64,000 nt of DNA. Origin: Nematostella vectensis. Taxonomy: Eukaryota; Cnidaria; Anthozoa; Actiniaria; Edwardsiidae. The DNA is taken from positions 10,033,494-10,097,493 of the forward strand of contig NC_064047.1 in NCBI RefSeq assembly GCF_932526225.1. Direction: 5' to 3'. Below the pieces are notes generated by a model, which saw nothing but the letters and a program-made list of their open reading frames with translations, made no database searches and was not told the DNA's origin. The position numbers and the translations under genes were made by a program. This document shows positions 23,401 to 33,200 of the stretch, piece after piece. Each line of letters starts with the position of its first letter. The stretch's first letter is position 1.

Positions 23401-25001
23401 CCTGTAATGATAAAACACACAAGCACACAATCTGTGAAGATTCTGTAAAAAATAACAAGAATGGCAAGATGTCTAAAATAATGGTATGCGAACAAGTGGG
23501 ACCTCTCTTAAAAAACAAAAAATCATATTCATGGCCAAACGATTATTTGGCGATCAATCACGAGGGAGCATTATTTCACACGCATTCCCCTAGGTACGTG
23601 CCTCATCATCTCCAGTCATGGGTATGTTATGAGCAGTTAGTTTTACGTACAAATAACAAATCTGACAATGCAATAAGAATAAGTAGAAAGCTAGATTATG
23701 TATATCAACGTACCACTTCTGCATCGTTCTCAATCTCAAGCTTTACATAGTTCTGGGTAGAGAAATTAAAGAAAGCTGAATATTATGACAATCCAGACGT
23801 TGTTATCAGTGTCATACTCATTTTAAATCCAACTTAACAAAACATACCGTTGGAAGAAGCTGAAAACCTGAAAACAGAAGCAAAAGTGTTTAACGATAAG
23901 AAATTTAGAAGCAAAAGTCAAAACATGTACGTAGCTAGGAATTTTTTACATATAACATTTTATTTTGAGAAAAGTTTTTCCCGACGTTTTTTCACACAAT
24001 TTGTGTTTCAATATTGAATTTGGCGAGTATATAAGTATAAAATTTTGTTTTGGGACAAGTGTTTCGAAGTTTCTTCCCATACTTTGTCTTTTTATATTGA
24101 TTATGAAGCCATATAACAAATTCACGGCTGCGAATGTTGCAAGATTCGAAAACTAAAATGATTATGAATGTCGATGATAAGGCTGCTAATCAGCCGCTCT
24201 TAGTGTCACGCACGCCTTACCCACAAGCTTGGGGTACTAATAGATGATATGAGTTACTCGAAATTTGTATACATATATATGGTACTAATAGATGATATGA
24301 GTGACTCGAAATTTGTATACATATATATGGTACTAATAGATGATATGAGTGACTCGAAATTTGTATACATATATATGGTACTAATAGATGATATGAGTGA
24401 CTCGAAAGATGTATACATATATATGGTACTAAAAGATGATATGAGTGACTCGAAAGATGTATACATATATATGGTACTAAAAGATGATATGAGTGGCTCG
24501 AAATATGTATACAACCTTCACGGCTCATCTTTTAACAGACACAAGTAATCCCTTTGATTAAAAGAACTTTTGTGATTTTTAATATCCATCCGCTGGAGCC
24601 AACAACTGATTTATAAATTAGTTTGAGATTGTTTTACAGTCAGCGCCTGATTTTGTCATTCGGCGAGGGGCGTGGCAATAAATATATACTTTTTTCCCGC
24701 CAGGTCCACAGGGAGCCAAATGCCGCGTTACCTTCTTTAGACAGACTAACTTAGAGTTTGTAGAGAAAGGGGAAAAGGATAATGAGCAAAATCGCAAATG
24801 GGTATTTTTTTAATTAAATTGGATTAACTATCGAAAAAGGATGTTTTTTTTTTAATGTGTGTTGATTATGGAGCCATAACAAATTCACGGCTGACAAGAA
24901 CTCTTTAAATTGTGCAGGCCGTGAAGACGAATTTTACCTTCGCTGTAGTAAGTTGTTTAAAAAAAAAAAGCGTACCTTTGTATGGCACCAGTGCGAGACA
25001 T
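17485..25001 (-). CDS. Unrecognised 154-residue protein from twelve tiny exons
   Basis: I do not recognise this protein. Minus-strand exons in order: 25001-24976, 24942-24938 (5 nt), 23867-23848, 23752-23714, 23401-23361, 22721-22673, 22207-22173, 22064-22013, 20440-20406, 19558-19519, 19305-19271, 17572-17485. All introns are GT-AG with pyrimidine-rich acceptors, and all eleven junctions keep one open frame from MSRTGAIQ to a stop, 465 nt in total. An AATAAA lies at 17480-17475. From residue 30 the sequence is rich in Glu, Lys and Leu (ERKKIIEELGKVEK, SLQNKREVLKLLGKEQ, EELAERLDAQI), suggesting a coiled coil. The C-terminal tail is hydrophobic. An acceptor at 25028-25027 implies a non-coding 5' exon. 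Alternative: a GTATGT donor after 17537 could extend the gene, making exon 12 52 nt long. Sure of the gene, unsure of both ends. Confidence 0.75.
18003..18105. repeat. Direct repeat, partner at 18745-18985
   Basis: Shares AGCCAAAAATTGTCGTTTTT, GGTACCAG and AAAACGACAACG(T/G)TTTCTTCATATG with 18745-18985, where the two halves are pushed apart by about 130 bp of other DNA. Both copies lie in the last intron of the tiny-exon gene. Confidence 0.65.
18141..19204. mobile_element. 1-kb element with CCGAGTATCAGGC inverted ends
   Basis: The left end TACTAGCCCGAGTATCAGGC followed by AATTTTATT matches the inverse of the right end GATAAAAGGGCCTGACACTC followed by GGACTA. Each end is itself a small foldback (18142-18210 and 19127-19204). 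No protein is encoded. It lies in the intron between exons 11 and 12 of the tiny-exon gene and ends about 66 bp from exon 11. Confidence 0.55.
20461..21490. mobile_element. Element with internal 48-bp minisatellite, copy 1
   Basis: Starts AATGTTGCAAGATTCGAAAA and ends near TATGTGTGTT. Head (20461-20565) and tail (21130-21490) match the copy at 24133-24863, while the flanks do not. The interior is a 48-bp tandem array. It lies in the intron between exons 8 and 9 of the tiny-exon gene; its left end is only 20 bp from the exon 9 acceptor. No transposase is encoded; probably a non-autonomous DNA element. Confidence 0.7.
20566..21128. repeat. 48-bp minisatellite array, about 12 units
   Basis: Units of the type GATGATATGAGTGACTCGAA followed by ATTTGTATACATATATATGG and TACTAATA. 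The period is 48 bp, a multiple of three, so frames remain open on both strands. A three-unit higher-order pattern (AAAGAT, TTATAT and TTTGTA variants) repeats several times, showing block duplication. Confidence 0.9.
22329..22633 (-). mobile_element. tRNA-derived SINE
   Basis: On the minus strand the 5' part reads as a tRNA relic: A-box-like TGGCCTAGTGTGTAAG (22621-22606) and a perfect B box GGTTCGAATCC (22577-22567). It is followed by a non-tRNA body with TCTTCTCGGATAAGGACACT and GGAGGTCCCGTCTC, which recalls conserved central domains of deuterostome and cnidarian SINEs (from memory, not checked). It lies between exons 6 and 7 of the tiny-exon gene, in the same orientation as that gene. Confidence 0.75.
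22885..23062. mobile_element. Foldback MITE-like element, CAGGCG termini
   Basis: Begins CAGGCGTGTACCTAGG and ends CCTGGGTACACGCCTG. It is a relative, in opposite orientation, of 4435-4604. A second partial copy sharing CCAAAAAGTGGGTAATTTTC follows at 23070-23160. Confidence 0.65.
24133..24863. mobile_element. Element with internal 48-bp minisatellite, copy 2
   Basis: Same head (AATGTTGCAAGATTCGAAAA) and tail (GGCGAGGGGCGTGGCAATAA to AATGTGTGTT) as 20461-21490 in the same orientation, but with only about six 48-bp units and a small extra segment in the tail near 24715-24745. It lies in the intron between exons 2 and 3 of the tiny-exon gene. Confidence 0.7.
24236..24514. repeat. 48-bp minisatellite array, about 6 units
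   Basis: Same unit as 20566-21128 (GGTACTAATAGATGATATGA core) with fewer units. The copy number difference between the two elements shows that the array expands after insertion or varies between source copies. Confidence 0.9.
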
Positions 25002-25026
25002 GGTGGACAGGCCGGCACAGAGACTT

Positions 25027-26162
25027 CTGCAAAACAAAAAGACAAGTGTTAGTCGAAAGTATTAGCAAAATTAATTATATAATGAATAATGCTTATAGCC
25101 AGGGGGCTCGAGGGGTCCGGAAGAACACCCCCACTCGACTGGAAGATACAAGTAAGTAGAACTACGAGGTAGAACGAGCTGCCCAAGTGAAAATGGTCCG
25201 CTTTATGAGTAAACGAACTCCCCCTACCCCTACCCCCCCCCCCCCCCCCTGCTCAAAATCATTGCTATGGGCCTGTAGTATCAAAGAGTCTTAACTAGAT
25301 ACTTGGACAATTAGCCTGTAAGAAACGCATAAGTGACAACTGGATACAGACTTCGGCTGTTCGGTGTCCTTTTGAGACACTGACATTATTGGTTACGGTA
25401 AGACAACTTTGTACGACATACCTGTAAATACACTTTTGATCGAAGTTTATAACCAGTGCCGTAGCAGGCCTCGAAATATTTTTGGGGGGGACACAATACA
25501 AAAACAGGAAAATATTTGGGAAAATGGCCACGCTTCTTCTGGTAGTTGGGGGGGGGGATACGGCACGTGCCCCCAGTGCCCCACCCCCTGCTACGGCCCT
25601 GACAACAACGCACTTTATAATTAACGCACCTTAAAATTTAATTGACGCACTTTTACAATTGACGAACTTTGTAAGTATAGGCGTTTTTTTGTTACGTTTG
25701 ACTTACTTTGTAATAAGATAGACTAATTTTGTGGTAATTGGCAATCTATCTGACTCGCTTTGTAAAACCTAAGTTCCTCAAAATGAAACAAAAAAATGAA
25801 GTATAGAAATTTCACAAACAAATCTAAAGAAGTGATTAACCGAATTTATTATATGGCAACGATAGTACGCGCTGTGATTGGCTAATTGGTAGTCGTGACA
25901 TTCCCGTATTGCCCGTCTCTGAGGGCATAATTCCGTATTATTATAACTTTGGCGAGCATTGTGGCGTATTATACGGGCTCTAATGAACGTTTTGGCGGGC
26001 TCTAATATATTTAAGCCCGCTGCTCTAAGCCAATGAGAGGGCGAGGAAATTGCAGTCAATCAGAAGGAAGCAGGAAATCCCGCAATTCATTCAAACCGTT
26101 CGTCGCATCGCTTGCCGTGTTTGGTTGCGTTTTGACAACTACCAAAAAACAAACAGGAAAAC
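25027..26162. other. Intergenic between two divergent genes
   Basis: Holds the presumed upstream part of the tiny-exon gene (minus) and of the small two-exon gene (plus). A splice acceptor at 25028-25027 implies that a 5' non-coding exon lies somewhere here, possibly ending near 25707 (AAA then GTAAGT on the minus strand), but I cannot fix it. A foldback element lies at 25454-25602. Confidence 0.5.
25454..25602. mobile_element. MITE-like element, CCGTAGCAGG termini
   Basis: Starts CAGTGCCGTAGCAGGCC and ends CCCCTGCTACGGCCCTG, an inverted terminal repeat of about 13 bp, with a poly-G run and short interior. No coding content. Confidence 0.65.
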
Positions 26163-26973
26163 ATGGCTGAACACGACTCACAATCTTCTCAGCTCGATGA
26201 GGAGGAGCTTAAAAAAATGGAAAAAGATTCTGTTCCCAAAAATACTAAAAAAAACCAAACATCCTGGGCGATGAAAAAGTTCACCGAGCGGTGCACGAAG
26301 CGAAGTGTTGAATGTGATTTTCACAGTATCAGCTCCTCGGATCTTGGAGGCATTTTACGCCGTTTCTATATGCTGAAGTCAAAACAAAAGACAAGAAGGA
26401 CCTCTCGCCGAGTGCCTTTTGCTTCTAGTGAAACCATTGAGATGGAAAACAGTAATGATTGCAAACAAGGCAGTTCATCTAGGGCAGGCGGGGAAGTGAA
26501 TGTAAGTTTCTCATCCTCGACCAAATTATACTTCTGCAAAGGTTGTCATGCCAAATTGTCACTTTTCCAGTTGCAAAATAAATTTTAATTGCTACAAGTG
26601 ACATTAAACTTTCTATATTATGAAACAGTTGTTTCGTTTACAAAAGAAGCTTAAACACGTGTATATTTAGCAACGTTTGTAAAGTGAATTGAAGCTGTAT
26701 TTATTAATTATGTTATAACAACTTTCAATGGATAAATATCACGCGTTTTCCGCGTTTTTCGATATTATTTTTGTTTTTGTTTTTGCGCTTAATGCTTGCC
26801 AAAGTCGGGCTAAAATGAGCTCGAGTCGGGCCCAAAACATATTTACGCCCGCGAACATCAACTATATTGTTATATTAACCTACGAGAAAAAAAAAATCTT
26901 CTGTTTGTTGAATTTTTTTCAGCCTTCAAACTGCAAAATGAGCGACAGCGAACATTCGAGTAACGAATTCTAA
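26163..26973 (+). CDS. Small protein with Crypton/DUF3504-like N-terminal module
   Basis: Exon 1 26163-26501 and exon 2 26923-26973 join in phase (GAAGTGAAT then GTAAGT; TTTTTTTCAG before CCTTCAAAC), giving 129 residues. Residues about 33-75 (SWAMKKFTERCTKRSVECDF and then DLGGILRRFYMLKSKQK) resemble the helical N-terminal region found ahead of the tyrosine-recombinase-like domain in Crypton-derived proteins (QRICH1, ZMYM2, KIAA1958 type). The recombinase-like part itself is missing. The rest is basic and Ser-rich. This is either a domesticated or a truncated copy of such a gene. The C-terminal MSDSEHSSNEF resembles the start of the frame at 27157. Functional assignment is inference. Confidence 0.55.
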
Positions 26974-27156
26974 CACCAAGAATAAACAGAAATGGTTGAT
27001 TGGCGGGCAGTCTTTTTCTGTTTCCGAAGCGTGACATTTTGTGAGTTTTTTTTTTTTTTTGTTCGGTTGCACGAATTTCGCTAAAACAAAATCGACCAAA
27101 AAACCAAAGCCACACACAAAAAAAGACAAGAAGCAAACAGGTCTTAAAGTTGATAA

Positions 27157-27506
27157 TGGGAGAGGACGAGCACTCTGAGTCGGAGCTTTATTATCCTGAA
27201 AAGATTGAAGAGGAAAATTTTGATAACGAAAAGAAAAAAACAGTAAGATGACTAGCCGCCACCGAGCCAAGAAATACAAAGCTTAAGTTATTTATATCGG
27301 ATAAACAAACAAATGAATAAATAACAAGGGGTGTAAAGAGCCAGAAAAGTCTCTTTAAGATAAGTACTGCCTGTTATTTGTAAATGCAATATTTCCATCA
27401 AATCATAAAACAGAACAAAGCGATTGGCCTTTTCATTTTCCTTCAGAAGTTTGTTCTCTACATACCGTGGAGTTTAAGAACTAAACAGTCATGCTGTGAA
27501 GACTGA
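27157..27506 (+). CDS. Possible short two-exon gene, acidic N-terminus
   Basis: An open segment at 27157-27240 (begins MGEDEHSESELYYPEKIEEE) ends at a good donor (ACA then GTAAGA). A pyrimidine-rich acceptor at 27445-27446 would join it in phase to 27447-27506 and a stop, giving 47 residues. The first eleven residues resemble MSDSEHSSNEF encoded at 26941-26973, suggesting duplicated gene starts. The second exon is weakly supported, and the true continuation may lie elsewhere. Confidence 0.25.
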
Positions 27507-27904
27507 CATCTGTTATTGTTTGGATCAGCTTCACCTATGATAAAACCTGTAGCTTCCAAAAGGTGCAAATAGTAACACGAACGTCGTCCAGTTACTTGTT
27601 GTTGAATCTTTTCACTCATTTACATTTTTGATTTGGCAGCGCGCGATTGTTTCTTGTTTTCCCGCCTTTTTTAAATCGATCGATAAACTAATCGATATTC
27701 GTGCGAAGGCGAAAGTATTTCCCGACATGACCTCACTCTCGGTTAGTAAGTTGTTACTAATAGAACTTACCAGTGTCGCTTGCACTTTCTTGCAGTTGAC
27801 CATTCGTGTTGTTTAACTCCTAATAGAAAAAGTCTGTAATTTCATTCCTCACAACTAACATCACAATACGCGTTGTAGACGTCTACGACTTCCTATACGA
27901 AAAG

Positions 27905-28170
27905 CGACCACGTTTTACCTTCTTCTCTCTGCCAAGGACAACCGCCTTCAATCCCCCCCCTCCTCCTAAAACAACTGCCTTTTTTTTCTCCAAAACACGC
28001 CTTTGTTTCCCAAAAGCGACCTTTCACCCTGCCCAAAAGCGACCGCCTTCCCACCCCCAAAAGACCGCCTTCACTCCCTAAATTTGATCGTCTTCGGGCC
28101 TTCCCCAAAGACGACCCCTTCTTCCAGAAGTCCACCGCTGCCTTCCCCAAAATCTTGCCTTTACCTCTTT
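27905..28170. repeat. Degenerate C-rich tandem repeat
   Basis: Loose repetition of CCCAAAAGCGACCGCCTTC-like units about 25-35 bp apart, heavily diverged. The open frames across it are compositional. Confidence 0.5.
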
Positions 28171-29009
28171 CGCTGTCAGATAGCGGAAGGCCGCTGCACC
28201 GAGCACAACGAGGTGCAACATTTTGTGATCTATCTTTGAAGAGCTTCATGAGTATTTACTTGGTAACTATTGTGACGTCTGATAGTACGTAATTATCCTC
28301 GAGCGTATGTGCGCGCACCAGCGACATGTTGCCAGTTTGCCAGCGTCATCTTGAATCTGAGAGCCCAGAGATGCGCGATTGCAAAGATTGTTTTAATTTG
28401 AGCGTTTTAATTCTACAGCTCATATGTCTGTCACGCAATCGTTTTAGAAGGTTCCTTTTCTCATCCGTCCACACGGCACCGAATTATTCACCTTCTTAAA
28501 AAGGTACTCTTTAACCACCACTGGACGTCTGTGTGCGTTAACTATAGTAGTCAGCTATCAATTAACACAGGGAGATTTCATTATATTTATAAATTCAGGA
28601 CCTTACGCAACGGCAGCGGCGCGGCATCAAGAATAGCGCGCGCGCTCTCGAATTGCTGAAAAGGTGTTGACACGCGGGACGGTAAGTCTAGAACGGCACT
28701 TCCCTACACCCCTTTCTGCAACTTAGTCGCAATGCAATTTTTTGTACAATTGCAAAATCTAGTATTCGTTATACTTTACGCAACATTTTAAGAAACAATT
28801 CTTTAACGTTTCTGCAACCTGTATCAAGGTGGGATCACGGGCTGTGCCGGGCGCATCCTCTCCCTATTTTCAGATATTTGGCTTAGAATTAACAAGAAAT
28901 ATAATAAAATCTACGAAAGAACAATGATTTGGTCCCCCTTTCTTGAAACCCTTGATTCGCCCATTTTTATATAGTTTAAATATGAAATTCTGTACTAAAG
29001 TGAATACTA

Positions 29010-29290
29010 ACTTTTACTGACTACCGACAAAGACTGATAATCCTAACAAACCACCGACAAAGACCGATAATTCTAATAGACTACCGACAAAGACCAATAA
29101 TTGTAACAGACTACCGACAAAGACCAATAATTGTAACAGACTACCGACAAAGTCTGATAATTCTAACGGACTACCGACAAAGACCGACAATTCTAACAGA
29201 CTACCGACAATTCTAACGGACTATCGACAAAGACCGATAATTCTAGAGGACTACCGACAAAGACCAATAATTCTAACAGACTACCGACAT
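29010..29290. repeat. 30-bp tandem repeat, about nine units
   Basis: Units of the type GACTACCGACAAAGACCGAT followed by AATTCTAACA. One unit is truncated at 29200-29218. The array is AT-rich and carries no gene. Confidence 0.85.
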
Positions 29291-30216
29291 GCAGATCCCT
29301 CATCTAGACCTTGCTTTGTTACCAAAACATTTGCATCTACCTTAAGCAAATTGTAATTGTATTGTATCAACTAGGTATTATTTTACCTGAGAGCAGAGGC
29401 CTCTTTCTCTAGCCCAGCGAAATAAGAGAAAAGTGTCGCGTTTGCTGACCAGGCCTGTAATTTAGTTATACTGCCAGGGTTCTCAATTAACAAACTATGT
29501 AAATATATATTAAATTGTGGGGAAGGCGTAAAAAAATGATAATAACAACAACAACAAACGAGTATACAGGACATTTTTAGTACAGTTCAAAGGGTTTTTT
29601 CGTGATGATGTAATCAAGTCTCTTCTTCTTGGAGCGCGGTTCGGAAAAAATTGATGAAGTTTTTTTCCTCTTCAGGAAATTGAATATATCAGTCAAAAAT
29701 AAGGTTATTCTGTTGTTTTAGCTAATTTTCAGTAATAAAACAAAATACTCGGGTATTGAAAAAATCGCAGCTGTATTTGGTAACCTGCTTTAATTGTTTG
29801 CCAAACGTATTTGCTCGGATTGAATAATAAAATGCAAACTCTAGAATACAAAAAGTGCTTTCTTAAAAAAATACTCATAATAACTTTGAATTGACAGGTA
29901 AAACAAATAAGACTATTTTTACTGCTGCTTAAATGTGATTCAAAAGACAAAGATATCAGAAAACGAAATGGCCGTGATCAAAAAGAAACCAACACATCCC
30001 ACCTGTGTTTGCATACGTTTCGCTTCTCTTAAGATTCTGCTCTATAAAAAATGATGACGCAAAGCTAAAAGTGGGGGGGAAAGAACACAGACTAACGAAA
30101 TATCTACCATTCGTAGGACTCTGGCCGACGGAACGAGTTTTCAGTGGTCGAAGAGGAGCGAGTATAAGCAAATAAGAGAAAAAAAAACCCTAACCAGTCA
30201 AATTGAAAAAGTGTAA

Positions 30217-33200
30217 ATGGCGGACGTTTTGATTTGCGGAAGCGAAATCTTTCTTATCCCCGAGACTACATTCAACTCTTTCCCACCGAAATGCTTCCAG
30301 CCCTCGTCAAGCGGGGAAATTGAAACTCCAAGGAGCTCTGTCGTAACCGTTATCGGTGACTCGAAAGATTTTAGCAACTTCCCGAAAATCTCCGTAGTCA
30401 CTTCTTTAGCTGATATCGAGGAAGTTCGTCATCAGATCTACCGGAGGCCGCTGGTTTTTAAGGTTACCTGCGGAAAACACGTCCCGATGGGGCAGAAGTG
30501 AGTACTCTGACTTACTTACTTACATTCTTACAAACATTCTTTTTTTACGTAAGGGTGACTCGAAGAAGTACCCGGGGGAATCTCCATAAAAGTAGACGTG
30601 GGTTCCTACGTGACGCCCTATATTTTAGGGTACGAAATTCTACTAACTACTAACATTTTTTCCGCTTCTACTATCCCTTAAGGGGTCTCACGCTAATGAA
30701 TCATCATATCCTAATAACATCTGGACATTAATGTCATCAGAAAAGAAATGGGCTCGATGGTGTCGTTTTAAGGACCGCAGTTCAGAAGAACTGAAAGTGT
30801 GTTTGTTTTAGTGCTTGGAGGTAAAAATTGCTTTGGAGGTTAAAATGATTTTGACGGCTATCCATTTTTTATTCAATCATTCATTCATTCGTACGTTTAT
30901 TCATTTATTTATTTTCCGTTCGTGTTGCGTGACTCCCATAAAACAGACCGAGGCAGCAATTTCTAACCCTAACACATAGCACATTTGGTGTGAAGTATTT
31001 TCGAGTCACCAGGCCTGGAGGAGCTAAGTTTTACTAGACGTTTCCACGTCGTGGTTGGGGAAATGCCTGAAATACATCAGACAGTTTGCATTTCAGAGTG
31101 CATATCACGTCTGTCCCTTCCGCGAAGTGTTATTAGAGACCTTAAGCAAGAACGACGGCGACAGCTAGGACGAGATTGAAAAAGATGCGTTGGCGCTTGG
31201 CGGTCAATTATAATTTAATTGCAATGGAATAAGCAAAACATTATAGTCAGAGACAGATAAAAATAAACTAAGGACATTATTTCTACAGTAGCGAACGTGG
31301 TTAGAGGAGTTTACAGTGCAAACGTCCGCGTCCTCAATTAACCGTGAAAATTGGAGTTTTCAAGTCGTGGTTTTATTGAAAACGGCTGAAATGTATCAGA
31401 CAGAACGCATTTTCACGTGCTACTATTGAATTCTGAATCAAATCCCATTGTTTTCTGCCGTCGTCGTCCACGTTGCCGTCGTCGTTTGACTGCGCCGTTC
31501 TATTTGCGTAAGGCCTTTATCAATATCACATTTTTCTGTTCTTATCAAACTTCATGGCAGCAAGACCCTTTAATTTTAAATCCAGAGTGATTTTGGAACA
31601 AATTGGCTATGATCTCTCTCTTTCCCATTTTTTGCTGAATTAAGAGCTTAGTTTGAGACAAAAATATGCGATTCAAATTTGTTGAGATTCCTGACTTGCA
31701 TGCGGATCAGACTTTTTTATGATCAGATGATGACTGCTACACTGCTACGTTATCTTCTCAGACACAAAATTGTACAGTTATCCCTGAAGGACTCAAACTC
31801 TCGACCCTCATCTAAGTAGATCATTGAACCAAAATCAATTTCATTTGGATTCGCTTTCATACATATTCTGCATTTGAACGGAATTTAGCCAAATTTAGCT
31901 TATTTTTCTAAGCGAAATTAAAAGATAGTTCATGGTTTTCGCACAGTCGTGCTACCCCTGACAACTAATTTTCTTATTAATGACTTCGCTCACCTTGATG
32001 ACTTCGTTACCTTGATGACTTCGCTTACCTTTTTTGCTCTCAGAGACCTTTTAACACGGGTAAAATTGTCAAAACTTGCTCTTAAGGAAACAATTTGTTG
32101 CAGAAAGTAGAAAAGCGTTCTACTTTTTGTGCGACTTTGAGAAATGCTAAACAAGTTGCAAAGGGGGTGTCACACGCAAAAAAATGCGCATGCGACCTGC
32201 AACAATTTTTTTGCGAGACAGGTCGCAAGAGAAAAAACGTACGTGTGACAGGGCCTTTAGAGAAGCACATGTCCGTGGAAACGTTCGCCATGTTGGATTG
32301 TGACCGGGAGACCTTGGAAGGAGTTCCGAGGAAGCACCGCAGGGAACCCATTAAGAGTAAAGTTACTACAAATCTCGTTCCCAGGGCCTTTCTTGTTAGG
32401 GCGAAAAATAGAGATGGCATATCGAACAATTCGAGTTACAGGGAAAAAATGCAATAAAATACAAATTTACTGTAAATGATTTTTTTTATACAAATGCAAC
32501 AAAATGAATGTTTAACCAACCGCAGGCTCAACAGAAAGGGCGAATATCTCAGCATCCGGGACCTTGAATGGTGGTATCAACAACACAACACCCCGTGGGG
32601 GAGACCCTACACCAACCAGACGTGGGGGACTGGGGACACCTCTATGTACGGAGACCTGTGGATCATGCCCAATTTCGTGATGAGTGTTGATACGAGTCAC
32701 TCGACAGTTAGACGGAAGCTGGAGGAGGGCTTCAACACGGCTGAGGCTCTTGTTATACAAGGAAAGAAGTTCTCTATCGAGGTGAGGCCAAGACGTTTTC
32801 CTGCTGTATAGTACTGCGGCTCCCGATGATGACTCGAATTTCCAGGGGAAATCAAAATGCTTTCGAGTTATCAGGAGGTCGATTTGCCATAACTCACTCG
32901 AGTTGATGGTACTAGCTTTAATATTTCCCTATGATAATTTATCTGAGTCTCTTTCAATTTGTTGGTCAGCCATAGCAAAGCTGTAGTAAATACAATATCC
33001 TACAAGTTTACACACCGTTGTAAGGTGATATAAAAGTGAAAAAAAATGATCGAAGGGAACTCTCAAAAGTCGGACATCTAGAAGTCCGTTTCGATCATAA
33101 TATTAATAAAAAATTGATATACTTTTCACAGTATATTAAAACGTACATATGGAGAGAAATCATTTTGAGCCACCAGGAGATCGAAAGTCACAGAAGACAG

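Larger units (their letters stand above)
24099..24893. repeat. Imperfect 30-bp direct repeats flanking element copy 2
   Basis: 24099-24130 and 24864-24893 both read GATTATG(A/G)AGCCATA followed by AACAAATTCACGGCTG, differing by one substitution and one 2-bp indel. They sit immediately outside the element at 24133-24863. They are too long and too diverged for an ordinary target-site duplication; this may be an older repeat that hosted the insertion. Confidence 0.65.
27507..30216. other. Intergenic, repeats only
   Basis: No supported gene. It contains a degenerate C-rich repeat (27905-28170) and a 30-bp tandem repeat (29010-29290). A few isolated exon-like pieces (28601-28663 plus, 29578-29690 minus) lack partners. 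The segment before 30217 should hold the promoter of the 299-residue gene. Confidence 0.5.

Noticed and set aside
28601-28663. Exon-like segment (DLTQRQRRGIKNSARALE) after ATTCAG
   Set aside because: A good acceptor and plausible peptide, but no partner exons in phase could be found on either side.
29578-29690. Minus-strand basic tail (SKKKRLDYIITKKPFELY) before a stop
   Set aside because: Short enough to be open by chance; several alternative frames and acceptors, and no upstream exon.
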